The notes below the pieces were generated by a model that ran no database searches, had not been told where the DNA came from, and worked only from the letters and a program-made list of their open reading frames with translations. A program made the translations under genes and the position numbers. From assembly GCF_024347095.1 (NCBI RefSeq), contig NZ_AP024904.1:62001-126000 (forward strand): a stretch of DNA of 64,000 nt. The letters are read 5' to 3'. Positions 53,782-64,000 of the stretch are shown one piece after another (positions within the stretch are counted from its first letter, which is position 1; every line of letters starts with the position of its first letter). Origin of the DNA: Vibrio rhizosphaerae. GTDB taxonomy: Bacteria > Pseudomonadota > Gammaproteobacteria > Enterobacterales > Vibrionaceae.

Positions 53782-53833
53782 CCTGCTGCCGATTGGCTTT
53801 AAATACCTGAAACGGGTGGGGATGAACGGGTGA

Positions 53834-54613
53834 GTGATGAAATTTTGTGATGAAGCGTTGGGGCCGCCAATTATTGCCTATGCCCATAATTATTCTCACG
53901 GGGACGTGGAAGCGCCTCATATTCATCAGTGTGCCCAGTTTTTACATGCTCTCAATGGGGTGATTCGTGTCGATACCCAAGCGGGCGCGTGGGTGGTGAC
54001 GGCGAATAAAGGGTTGTGGATCCCGGCAGGGGTTTCTCATAGTCTGCGAATTACCGGCGATGTGCGCGTTCGCACACTGTTTGTCGATCCGATGGCGCGG
54101 GCCGATCTGCCGAATACCTGTGTGTTATCGACGGTCTCCCCGTTGCTGACCTGCTTAATTGTTGAAGCGGTTGTTCTCCCGGATGTCCGTATGGCAGGCA
54201 CCCGGGAAGAACGTATTTTTGAATTGATTCTGGACGAATTACGTCGTTTGAATCCCATCGATTTTTATTTGCCTCATCCGAGTTCTGAAGCGTTGATCAC
54301 GCTCTGCCGCAATCTCTCGGAGCGTCTCTCCCATCCGTGGACGGCTTCTGATGCCGCCAAATCGCTCGGTCAGAGTGAGAGAACGGTATCCCGTCGCTTT
54401 CAGCAAGAGTTGGGATTAACCTTTACCGAATGGTTACGTCAGAAGCGTTTGCTCCACGCGTTAGAACTGTTAGCCAGCGGCTGTAGCGTGTTAGATACCG
54501 CTTTAGCGATTGGCTATGACAGCCCGAGTGCATTCAGCGCCATGTTTAAAAGCCGCACCGGGTTGTCACCGAGTGAATATTGCCCGCCGATCCTGCCTGT
54601 GGCGCGTGAGTGA
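53834..54613 (+). CDS. AraC-family regulator with cupin sensor domain
   Basis: 259 residues: cupin part (EAPHIHQCAQFLHALNGVIRVDT, GLWIPAGVSHSLRI) and C-terminal double HTH (ASDAAKSLGQSERTVSRRFQQELGLTFTEWL and VLDTALAIGYDSPSAFSAMFKSRTGLSP). It resembles the RclR/NimR-like group by layout only. The target is unknown; the neighbours are a convergent leuA-type gene and small ORFs. Confidence 0.88.
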   Translation: MMKFCDEALGPPIIAYAHNYSHGDVEAPHIHQCAQFLHALNGVIRVDTQAGAWVVTANKGLWIPAGVSHSLRITGDVRVRTLFVDPMARADLPNTCVLSTVSPLLTCLIVEAVVLPDVRMAGTREERIFELILDELRRLNPIDFYLPHPSSEALITLCRNLSERLSHPWTASDAAKSLGQSERTVSRRFQQELGLTFTEWLRQKRLLHALELLASGCSVLDTALAIGYDSPSAFSAMFKSRTGLSPSEYCPPILPVARE

Positions 54614-54636
54614 GCGCGCTGATGTGGATGCCTGAC

Positions 54637-56325
54637 CTAGCTCGCCTGTATGAGCTGTGCATAGGCGTTCAACAATGCCTGGAGTGAGGCTTTGGTGGCA
54701 TCTTCTTCAATGGCGACGCCAAAAATACTCACATTCGACCTTGCAGACTGCAACTGAACATAACTCGCGGCTTTACTGTGGGTTTGGGTGCCCAGCGTAT
54801 GTTCGTGGTAATCGACCACATTGGCCTGACAGTCAAATTGCTCCATTAATCCGGTTAATAAGGCCGACATCAAACCGATACCACTGCCGACACAGATGAT
54901 CTCTTGCTCGCAGTAACGGATCTGTGCCTCAATCTGTTGCCCGTCTGCGGCGGGGTGGGTGTGATAGCGTTGCAGGCTCATCACCGGCTGGTGAACTAAG
55001 CCATAAGCGGTGCGGAACAGTTGCCATAACTCGGCAATGTTCATTTCGCGCCCGGTGCTGTCGGTATGCTGTTTGACCCGTTGGCTTAAATCGACCTGAA
55101 GCATTTTGGGCAGGTGCAAGCCGTGATTTTGTTGTAGTAACCATGCTGCCCCGCTTTTTCCGGACTGGCTGTTGACCCGAATTACTTCTTCATAAGTGCA
55201 TCCCAGATCCATCGGGTCGATAGGTAAATAGGGGATATTCCAGTGGCTGGGTGAGGAGCTTTGAGCGTGGGCAAATCCCTTTTTGATTGCATCTTGGTGA
55301 GAGCCGGAAAACGCGGTAAACACCAGTCTGCCCGCGTAAGGATGGCGCGGATGCACCGGCAGCTCGTTACACTGTTCGACCAGTTCAACCGTCTGTTGAA
55401 TGTCGTCGAAGCGTAATTGTGGGTCGATCCCTTGTGAGTAGAGATTTAAAGCCAGTGTCACCAAATCAACATTGCCGGTGCGTTCCCCGTTGCCGAATAA
55501 ACAGCCTTCGACCCGTGTCGCCCCGGCGAGCATTGCCAGTTCAGCACTGGCCACCCCGGTACCGCGATCATTATGCGGATGGACACTGACAGTGACATGA
55601 TCCAGAGAATCAAAGTTGTTGATGAAGTGTTCGATTTGATCGGCAAACACATTGGGCGTGTTGCGTTCCACTGTGGTTGGCAGGTTGATAATCAATGGCC
55701 GTGACGCACACGGTTGCCATACTGCGGCCACAGCCTGACAGATTTCAAGCGCAAATTCCGGCTCGGTAAAGTTAAATGTTTCCGGTGAGTATTCCAGCGT
55801 CCAGAGCGTTTCAGGATGCTGTTGACACAAGTCCCGGATCTGCTGTGCCCCTTTAACTGCCAGTGCTAAAGTGGCTGCTTGATCTTGGTTGAACACTATC
55901 TCGCGAAAAGCGGGCGCGGTGGCGTTGTATAAGTGAACAATCGCCTTGGAAGCACCGATCAGCGATTCGATGGTTCGCTCAATCAGATCCGGTCTGGATT
56001 GGGTGATGACCTGAATGGTGACATCATCAGGAATCAAGGCGTTGTCGATCAGTTGGCGGACAAAGTCGAAATCTGTTTGAGAGGCGGAGGGAAATGCCAC
56101 TTCAATTTCTGTGAAGCCACACGCAACCAGATGGTCAAAAAACTTCAGTTTCTTTTCGATATTCATCGGGTTCGCCAGCGATTGATTACCATCTCTTAAA
56201 TCGGTCGAGCACCAACGGGGAGCTTGTATTAACTGTTTTGACGGCCATGTTCTTTGCGGAAACGGGATCACCGGTGCCGGTGTGTATTTGTCTGCGGGGG
56301 TGGCTAACATATTGAATTGATCCAT
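54637..56325 (-). CDS. leuA: 2-isopropylmalate synthase, long type
   Basis: 562 residues. Metal and substrate motifs are STDLRDGNQSL (near residue 40) and HPHNDRGTGVA (about 251), in the yeast/actinobacterial type of alpha-isopropylmalate synthase. The C-terminal part is the LeuA regulatory/dimer domain (about 430-560). It condenses acetyl-CoA with 2-ketoisovalerate, the first leucine step. No leuBCD genes are beside it, so it is probably a second enzyme in addition to the usual leu operon. Confidence 0.92.
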   Translation of the reverse strand: MDQFNMLATPADKYTPAPVIPFPQRTWPSKQLIQAPRWCSTDLRDGNQSLANPMNIEKKLKFFDHLVACGFTEIEVAFPSASQTDFDFVRQLIDNALIPDDVTIQVITQSRPDLIERTIESLIGASKAIVHLYNATAPAFREIVFNQDQAATLALAVKGAQQIRDLCQQHPETLWTLEYSPETFNFTEPEFALEICQAVAAVWQPCASRPLIINLPTTVERNTPNVFADQIEHFINNFDSLDHVTVSVHPHNDRGTGVASAELAMLAGATRVEGCLFGNGERTGNVDLVTLALNLYSQGIDPQLRFDDIQQTVELVEQCNELPVHPRHPYAGRLVFTAFSGSHQDAIKKGFAHAQSSSPSHWNIPYLPIDPMDLGCTYEEVIRVNSQSGKSGAAWLLQQNHGLHLPKMLQVDLSQRVKQHTDSTGREMNIAELWQLFRTAYGLVHQPVMSLQRYHTHPAADGQQIEAQIRYCEQEIICVGSGIGLMSALLTGLMEQFDCQANVVDYHEHTLGTQTHSKAASYVQLQSARSNVSIFGVAIEEDATKASLQALLNAYAQLIQAS

Positions 56326-56675
56326 CGGTTTGAAAAAGGAATATTCATGCTAGAAGGGTTGGCTGAGGATATCTCAATAGAAGCTGACAAAAATCGTCGG
56401 GTTTTGGACAAAACAGTCACCTCAATTTTTAATTTTCCCAGTCTTCGGCTCTGATTTTTGACGCACAATCAGGCTTATAGATTTCAGAGGCTGGCTCGAA
56501 TTACGCATATGATAAGTCTTGTCTATATAGACTTGCAGAGCCCCTAGGGTAATGCGACGGGGTTCGGTTTTGTTTTTCTATATGCTTTATCTTTTGGTAG
56601 GGTGTGTGTCCTCGTCAGGGGTTCTTTGGCTAAACTGGTCGGTGGTTTTTTATTTTGTCATATCAAGCTAGTCGT
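56326..56675. other. Intergenic region with a structured-repeat fragment (copy H)
   Basis: No gene. 56440-56491 matches the first 50 bp of the 450-bp repeat (GTCTTCGGCTC ... TTGACGCACAATC ... TTTCAGAGGC). Further right is a GTGTGTGTCCTCGT motif near 56600 that recurs at 61207-61220. Confidence 0.65.
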
Positions 56676-57092
56676 TTAGTCTTCGTTGACTCGACCTCGT
56701 AAGGCTTTCTTTTGTCCCATCTTCTTTTTAGTATTTATGCGCTTGAGTTTTGATGACCAGGTTGGCTTGGTCGCTCGCCGACGCTTTTGTACCACCATGA
56801 CGGATTGGATCAGTCCCTTGAGGCGTTCTAATGCATCAAGTCGGTTTTGTTCCTGAGTTCGATAGGTTTGTGATTTGATCACGACAACGCCATCTTTGGT
56901 AATTCTAGAATCACTGAGAGCGAGTAATCTTTCTTTGTATACTGAGGGTAAACTCGAACGTTGAATATCAAAACGTAAATGAATGGCTGAGGATACCTTC
57001 TGCACATTTTGCCCACCGTTCCCCATGGCTCGGATAGCAGTCATTTCAATTTCCCATTCTGCAAGAATGACCGTATTAGAGATAGTTAACAT
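56676..57092 (-). CDS. arfB: Peptidyl-tRNA hydrolase/ribosome rescue factor ArfB (YaeJ)
   Basis: 138 residues, the usual ArfB length. The GGQ catalytic motif is at 26-28 (RAMGNGGQNVQKVSSAIHLR), and the C-terminal tail is strongly basic (RRRATKPTWSSKLKRINTKKKMG), as needed to enter the empty mRNA channel. It frees stalled ribosomes independently of tmRNA. Confidence 0.95.
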   Translation of the reverse strand: MLTISNTVILAEWEIEMTAIRAMGNGGQNVQKVSSAIHLRFDIQRSSLPSVYKERLLALSDSRITKDGVVVIKSQTYRTQEQNRLDALERLKGLIQSVMVVQKRRRATKPTWSSKLKRINTKKKMGQKKALRGRVNED

Positions 57093-57168
57093 GCTTTAGG
57101 CTTCGCTGATGGCTATTTTATTCGCAATAATATCGTCATTTGAAACGCAACAGTAGCTTTAAATGCGC

Positions 57169-57350
57169 TTATCCGAGTATTCTCTGCTTCTTGAGTTGTT
57201 GTTTCGCGAGATTAAGCCGTTCGGCTGAAGCGACCCTGAGTCTGGGTTTCTTTTCCAGCTTGGTGCTGAGTTTGAGGTATTCCTGCTGAGGCAGAGACAA
57301 CCGTGTGAGAATATTGGGTAGGCGTTGGTTAATCTCTCCGGTAAAAATAA
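57169..57350 (-). pseudogene. ORF remnant upstream of the LplT-Aas gene
   Basis: On the minus strand an open frame reads INQRLPNILTRLSLPQQEYL, KLSTKLEKKPRLRVASAERL, NLAKQQLKKQRILG and stop. Its Lys/Arg/Leu-rich, protein-like composition suggests a genuine C-terminus, but there is no start codon or upstream part. Family not recognised; chance cannot be excluded. Confidence 0.3.
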
Positions 57351-57368
57351 TGCAAAAATTCCCTTTAC

Positions 57369-57420
57369 AATCGAACAGTGTTCAATTAAATTTTATCCAT
57401 CAATTGAACGCTGTTCAATT
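57369..57420. promoter_or_regulatory. Two TetR-type operators before the LplT-Aas gene
   Basis: AATTGAACGCTGTTCAATT (57402-57420) is a perfect 8-3-8 palindrome and AATCGAACAGTGTTCAATT (57369-57387) differs at one arm position; they start 33 bp apart. The GAAC-N3-GTTC core is typical of TetR/AcrR family operators. The repressor gene is not in the window. Confidence 0.7.
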
Positions 57421-57436
57421 AAATTGGAGAATAAGT

Positions 57437-60400
57437 ATGAATAACGCTACCACTGTCAGAGGCTTTGTCACCTTCCTATGGGTTGCCTTCATGAACGCTT
57501 TTGTCGATTTAGGCCATAAAATCGTCGTGCAGAATACCCTGTTCAAAACATTGTCAGATCACCAGCAGGTGCTGATGACTGCGATCGTCAATGCACTGAT
57601 TCTGCTCCCTTTTGTATTACTCTTTACCCCATCCGGCTACCTGTCGGATCGTTATGCAAAAACCAAAGTGATGAAAATCAGCGCCTTATGTGCGGTATTC
57701 ATCACCCTGATGATTACCCTCTGCTATTATCAGGGCTGGTTTTATGCATCCTTTGCCCTGACGTTTATTCTCGCAGTGCAGAGTGCGCTCTATTCTCCGG
57801 CAAAATATGGTTACATCCGAGAGCTGGTCGGCGCAGAAAAACTCAGCAACGGCAACGCCTGGGTTCAGGCGGTTTCAATGATTGCCATTCTTGCTGGGAG
57901 CGCCGTCTTTTCCGCACTGTTCGAACTGAAATTATCCCCTGAAACCCCGCTTCAGCCGGGGGCGATTCTTCAGGACATCGCCCCATTAGGCTGGTTACTG
58001 GTCATTGGTTCTCTGATCGAGTGTCTGCTGGCTTTCCGCTTACCGGGAAAAGATCACTTACGGGGACACACACCTCAGGATGGCGCCCGGCCTCAGATAC
58101 AAGAACCCGTATTTATCTGGAAAGATTACATTCTGGGTAAAACGTTAGGCCGGAATCTCACCCTTCTGTTTCAGAAAAAAGCGATTTGGCAATCAGTCAT
58201 CGGCTTAACCTTGTTTCTTTCGATCAGTCAGGTAATGATTGCTGCTTTCCCAGCCTACGCCAAAAGCCACCTTGCTATGGATAATACCTTTATCATTCAA
58301 AGTATTATTGCGATGGCGATTGTCGGTATGATGCTTGGTTCTTCATTTGCTTCAAAACACTCCGTCAATCACATTAATCTGGCACTGATCCCCGCTGGTG
58401 CTCTGATTATCTGTGCCGGACTATTTCTGCTGCCACAGGTCACCTCATCGGTTTTGCTTGGCGGTATTTTCCTGACTATCGGTATCGGCGGCTCATTTAT
58501 GCTGGTCCCGCTCAACGCATTAATTCAGTTCCACGCGAAAGAAGACCAGATCGGTAAAATTCTGGCCGGAAATAATTTCATTCAGAATGTCGGCATGTTG
58601 TTATGTTTGGCAGTCACGGTCGCGTTCACAACGCAGGAACTCGATGTCAGCTATATCTTGTGGGGATTATTCGGCCTTGGGGCTTTGGTTGCGTTGGCAG
58701 CCATCATTCTGCTACCGGAAGTTCTGGTCCGTTCGGTGATGACCAAATTACTCGGCCGCAAATACCGTCTGCAAGTGTTGGGGTTCAACAATCTGCCGGA
58801 AGCCGGTCAGGGAACGCTGCTGCTCGGTAATCATATCAGCTGGCTGGACTGGGCAATTGTGCAGATGGCATCCCCGAGACGTGTACACTTTGTTATGGAT
58901 CAGACTATCTACCAATGCTGGTATCTCAAATGGCTGTTCGATCTGTTTCAGGTGGTTCCGATTGCTCCCGGCAAAAGCCGTGAAGCATTAAACAAGATAA
59001 CGGACCTCCTGAATCAGGGTGAAGTGGTCTGTCTGTTTCCTGAAGGTCGTATCAGCTATCTTGGTCAACTGGGAGAATTTAAAAAAGGCTTTGAACGTGC
59101 CTGTCAGGATGCCCGTGGTGTGATTATTCCGTTCTATCTGCGCGGGATGTGGGGAAGTTTCTTCTCCCGTTCCAGCAAACGTCTGGCAAAAGTGAGAAAA
59201 ACCGGGATGAAAAGAGATGTCATTATCGCATTCGGAACCGCGATGGACATCCATTCAACCGCCACGGAAGTGAAACAGAAGGTATTTGAAATGTCCGTCG
59301 CAACCTGGAATGAATATGCCGACACGCTGGGAACGCTTCCTGAAGCCTGGATCGCAACGGCGAAAAACCATCCCGGTCAGTGGGCAGTCGCGGACAGCAA
59401 CGGTCAACCAATCACACATAGCCGCTTTCTGGTCGGCAGTCTGCTGCTCAAGCGTAAACTTCAGCATCTGCCGGGACAGAATTTAGGCTTGCTGGTCCCG
59501 ACTTCCAGTGCCGGGCTAATGAGTAATCTGGCAGCGATGATGGCGGGGAAAACCGTAGTCAATCTCAATTACACGGCTTCAGCGGAAGCGCTGCGCAGTG
59601 CAAAACACAATGCGGCAGTGGAAAGTATCGTCACTTCCAGACGCTTTCTCGCCAGACTGGAAAAACGCGGCATTGACTGCCAGACCCTCCTTGACGGCTG
59701 TCGTGTACTTTATCTGGAAGATTTCAAAGCCAGTCTCGGCCGGCCCGCACAACTGATGATGTTATTGGCGGTCAAAACACTGCCTGCCAGTTGGATTAGC
59801 CGATTACTCTGTCAGCAACAACAACGGGAAGATACCGCGGCAATCCTGTTCTCTTCGGGAAGTGAAGGCGTGCCAAAAGGCGTCATGCTCAGCCACAAAA
59901 ATATTCTGGCCAATTTACGTCAGGTTTCGGATGTGCTGAATATCCGCAGCAACGATAAAATCATGGCGACCCTGCCACTATTCCACGCATTTGGTCTGAC
60001 AGTCACCGGCATGTTACCGCTGATTGAAGGGATTCCGGTCATCTGCCACCCGGATCCGACCGATAGCCTGAATATTGCCCGTTCAGTCGCCAAATATGAA
60101 GCCACCCTGATGTGTGCAACCTCGACATTTTTAGGCATGTATCAGCGTAACCGTCGCATCAATCCCATGATGTTCAACTCACTCAGAGCTGTGGTATCCG
60201 GTGCTGAAAAATTAGACGCGAAGATCAAAGCCGCATTCCAGCAGAAATTTATGGTGCCTGTCCTCGAAGGCTACGGTACCACCGAAACCACGCCGGTTGC
60301 CAGCGTCAACCTGCCGGGGCATCTGGTTCGTCGTGAAGGCTTTATTCAGGAAGCCGCCCGTGAAGGAACCGTTGGTCTGGCACTTCCCGGAACCACATTT

Positions 60401-60925
60401 AAGATCGTGGATCCTGTGACACTGATGCCGTTACCTGCCGGTGAAGACGGACTGATCCTGATCGGTGGCGCTCAGATCATGCAGGGCTATCTCAATGACC
60501 CGGATAAAACGGCCGAAGTTGTCGTCGAACTGGACGGCCAACGTTGGTACAAAACCGGAGACAAAGGTCATCTGGATAGTGACGGCTATTTAACTATCGT
60601 TGATCGTTATTCACGCTTCGCCAAACTGGGTGGCGAGATGGTAAGTCTTGGGGCTGTTGAACAGTGTGCCCGTGAACTGCTCGATCAACCGGAATCCGGA
60701 CTGGTTGCCGTGAATCTGCCGGATGAGAAGAAAGGAGAACAGATCATTATGCTAGTTGATCTGAATTTAGAACCGGCTGAAGTGAAAAAAATCCTGATCC
60801 AGAAAGGAATGCCGTCTCTGATGCTGCCAAATAAAATCATGCAAGTCGCCAATATTCCCCTCCTGGGCAGCGGCAAGCTCGATTTCTCCGCCGCAAAAAA
60901 TCTGGCACTGGCGCAAATAGGATAA
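57437..60925 (+). CDS. aas: Fused lysophospholipid transporter / acyltransferase / acyl-ACP synthetase (LplT-Aas)
   Basis: About 1162 residues in three parts: an MFS flippase like LplT (about 1-400, twelve helices), a PlsC-type acyltransferase (HX4D as HISWLD, then FPEGRIS, about 440-620), and an AMP-forming acyl-ACP synthetase (SSGSEGVPKGVMLSH, GYGTTETTP, YKTGDKGHLDSDGYL, about 660-1150). Together these import and re-acylate lysophosphatidylethanolamine. The ATG at 57437 has GGAGA before it; a longer frame runs through the operator DNA and is rejected. Confidence 0.95.
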   Translation: MNNATTVRGFVTFLWVAFMNAFVDLGHKIVVQNTLFKTLSDHQQVLMTAIVNALILLPFVLLFTPSGYLSDRYAKTKVMKISALCAVFITLMITLCYYQGWFYASFALTFILAVQSALYSPAKYGYIRELVGAEKLSNGNAWVQAVSMIAILAGSAVFSALFELKLSPETPLQPGAILQDIAPLGWLLVIGSLIECLLAFRLPGKDHLRGHTPQDGARPQIQEPVFIWKDYILGKTLGRNLTLLFQKKAIWQSVIGLTLFLSISQVMIAAFPAYAKSHLAMDNTFIIQSIIAMAIVGMMLGSSFASKHSVNHINLALIPAGALIICAGLFLLPQVTSSVLLGGIFLTIGIGGSFMLVPLNALIQFHAKEDQIGKILAGNNFIQNVGMLLCLAVTVAFTTQELDVSYILWGLFGLGALVALAAIILLPEVLVRSVMTKLLGRKYRLQVLGFNNLPEAGQGTLLLGNHISWLDWAIVQMASPRRVHFVMDQTIYQCWYLKWLFDLFQVVPIAPGKSREALNKITDLLNQGEVVCLFPEGRISYLGQLGEFKKGFERACQDARGVIIPFYLRGMWGSFFSRSSKRLAKVRKTGMKRDVIIAFGTAMDIHSTATEVKQKVFEMSVATWNEYADTLGTLPEAWIATAKNHPGQWAVADSNGQPITHSRFLVGSLLLKRKLQHLPGQNLGLLVPTSSAGLMSNLAAMMAGKTVVNLNYTASAEALRSAKHNAAVESIVTSRRFLARLEKRGIDCQTLLDGCRVLYLEDFKASLGRPAQLMMLLAVKTLPASWISRLLCQQQQREDTAAILFSSGSEGVPKGVMLSHKNILANLRQVSDVLNIRSNDKIMATLPLFHAFGLTVTGMLPLIEGIPVICHPDPTDSLNIARSVAKYEATLMCATSTFLGMYQRNRRINPMMFNSLRAVVSGAEKLDAKIKAAFQQKFMVPVLEGYGTTETTPVASVNLPGHLVRREGFIQEAAREGTVGLALPGTTFKIVDPVTLMPLPAGEDGLILIGGAQIMQGYLNDPDKTAEVVVELDGQRWYKTGDKGHLDSDGYLTIVDRYSRFAKLGGEMVSLGAVEQCARELLDQPESGLVAVNLPDEKKGEQIIMLVDLNLEPAEVKKILIQKGMPSLMLPNKIMQVANIPLLGSGKLDFSAAKNLALAQIG

Positions 60926-60959
60926 ATAGCACAAAACGTCAAATAGATAGGTGAACATA

Positions 60960-61148
60960 ATGAAAATAAAAAAAATCAAAGAATTAGAATACATTTCAGA
61001 CATGGCTGATCTCGCTGTCCTTGCACTGTCTTCAATCTTGCTGGCTGACTATAAAGGCGTGTCTGCTTTGCAAAAAGGGATTATCGAGATCAGTAGAAAA
61101 GCAGAACAGCTGATAGAACAGGAAACTTGCATGGAACAGGAGATATAA
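60960..61148 (+). CDS. Small hypothetical protein downstream of LplT-Aas
   Basis: 62 residues (MKIKKIKELEYISDMADLAV then a helical, acidic C-terminus), start ATG at 60960 with AGGTG upstream, 34 bp after the aas stop. Predicted amphipathic helices but no known domain. Co-transcription with aas is likely. Confidence 0.5.
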   Translation: MKIKKIKELEYISDMADLAVLALSSILLADYKGVSALQKGIIEISRKAEQLIEQETCMEQEI

Positions 61149-61171
61149 CAAATATCCAGAAGAGAATAAGC

Positions 61172-61216
61172 AGGACACGCACCTCAAGGAATGGATTTAC
61201 TTCTGGTGTGTGTCCT
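61172..61216 (+). terminator. Imperfect hairpin after the small ORF
   Basis: AGGACACGCACC (61172-61183) and GGTGTGTGTCCT (61205-61216) pair at 11 of 12 positions, with one G-T wobble, around a 21-nt loop. No U tract follows; a weak terminator or a repeat remnant. Confidence 0.4.
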
Positions 61217-61348
61217 CGTAATATCAAAGTATGGGCCCCACTCATCAGAGTTATTACCTCTATAATGGAAAGAGTTCAACCCGACAGCATAGTTACTACC
61301 AAGCCACGCTCCGTCACCATTGCCACTGCGCATAGGGTTACCGCGCAT
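61184..61348 (-). pseudogene. Protein-like ORF remnant in the gap before the bgl genes
   Basis: A minus-strand frame of 54 codons reads GNGDGAWLGSNYAVGLNSFH, YRGNNSDEWGPYFDITR and ends shortly after. The Gly/Asn/Tyr/Trp-rich composition resembles the tail of a surface, fibre or formylglycine-type domain. It has no ribosome site and the upstream frame closes at 61376. I do not recognise the family. Confidence 0.3.
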
Positions 61349-61421
61349 TTCAACGACCCCACCGGTAATCTGACCCTAGGGGAGGCAGGGGGAGAAGAGG
61401 ATTGCCAAACCCGGTCTGCTG

Positions 61422-64000
<2,579 letters not shown>

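Noticed and set aside
57305..57436. N-terminal extension of the LplT-Aas protein
   Set aside because: It would translate the two operator palindromes; the ATG at 57437 has a clear GGAGA and the family start.

Overview
This window is a piece of a Vibrio-like gammaproteobacterial chromosome. The evidence is a type VI secretion (T6SS) locus in the same gene order as the large V. cholerae cluster (PAAR, extra gene, vipA, vipB ... vasK, vasL), a soluble FIST chemoreceptor, lldP-lutABC, and moderate GC with AT-rich intergenic DNA. The species cannot be fixed from the sequence alone. Both ends cut genes: a LacI-type regulator at the left (minus strand) and a PTS IIC permease at the right (minus strand).

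Layout. (1) 1-4.0 kb: LacI fragment, soluble FIST-MCP chemoreceptor, and a CDF metal exporter followed by a MarR regulator with two matching palindromes just upstream of the exporter. (2) 4.8-26.7 kb: an uninterrupted T6SS locus on the plus strand: PAAR tip, exported Sel1-repeat protein, TssB, TssC, TssE, TssF, TssG, TagH, TssJ, TssK, TssL, ClpV, VasH, TagO/VasI, TssA, TssM and VasL, closed by a strong terminator. Hcp and VgrG are not in the window and must be supplied from elsewhere if the system works. (3) 26.7-40.6 kb: an accessory island carrying a family of about 450-bp non-coding repeats: four full copies, four fragments, all in one orientation. Between the repeats lie a pyocin-domain nuclease effector with an immunity gene, two HEPN-nucleotidyltransferase genes (a 1.2-kb duplication), a LexA-box-associated alpha/beta hydrolase, a HipBA toxin-antitoxin (TA) pair with four operators, a GNAT/DUF1778 TA pair, the wreck of a colicin-type DNase and its immunity gene, a lone methyltransferase, and a three-gene HipB-HipS-HipT module. 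(4) 40.6-53.3 kb: L-lactate use (lldP-lutABC with a divergent LysR), a split spermidine-synthase-like pair, an AEC transporter, a DASS dicarboxylate transporter, a SnoaL-like protein with a divergent AraC regulator, and a DNA methyltransferase with a cysteine-rich partner. (5) 53.4-64 kb: small orphan ORFs, an AraC regulator, a stand-alone 2-isopropylmalate synthase, ArfB, a fused LplT-acyltransferase-acyl-ACP synthetase under TetR-like operators, and a 6-phospho-beta-glucosidase with its PTS permease.

How it works together. The T6SS genes build baseplate, sheath, membrane complex and recycling ATPase. The nuclease effector and immunity pair directly downstream is a plausible cargo, although no VgrG lies beside it. 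The most unusual element is the repeat family. Each full copy is a string of hairpins, and three of these differ between copies by paired substitutions that keep base pairing. This points to selection on a folded RNA or single-stranded DNA. No family that I recognise explains it, and its copies sit at nearly every junction between accessory blocks.
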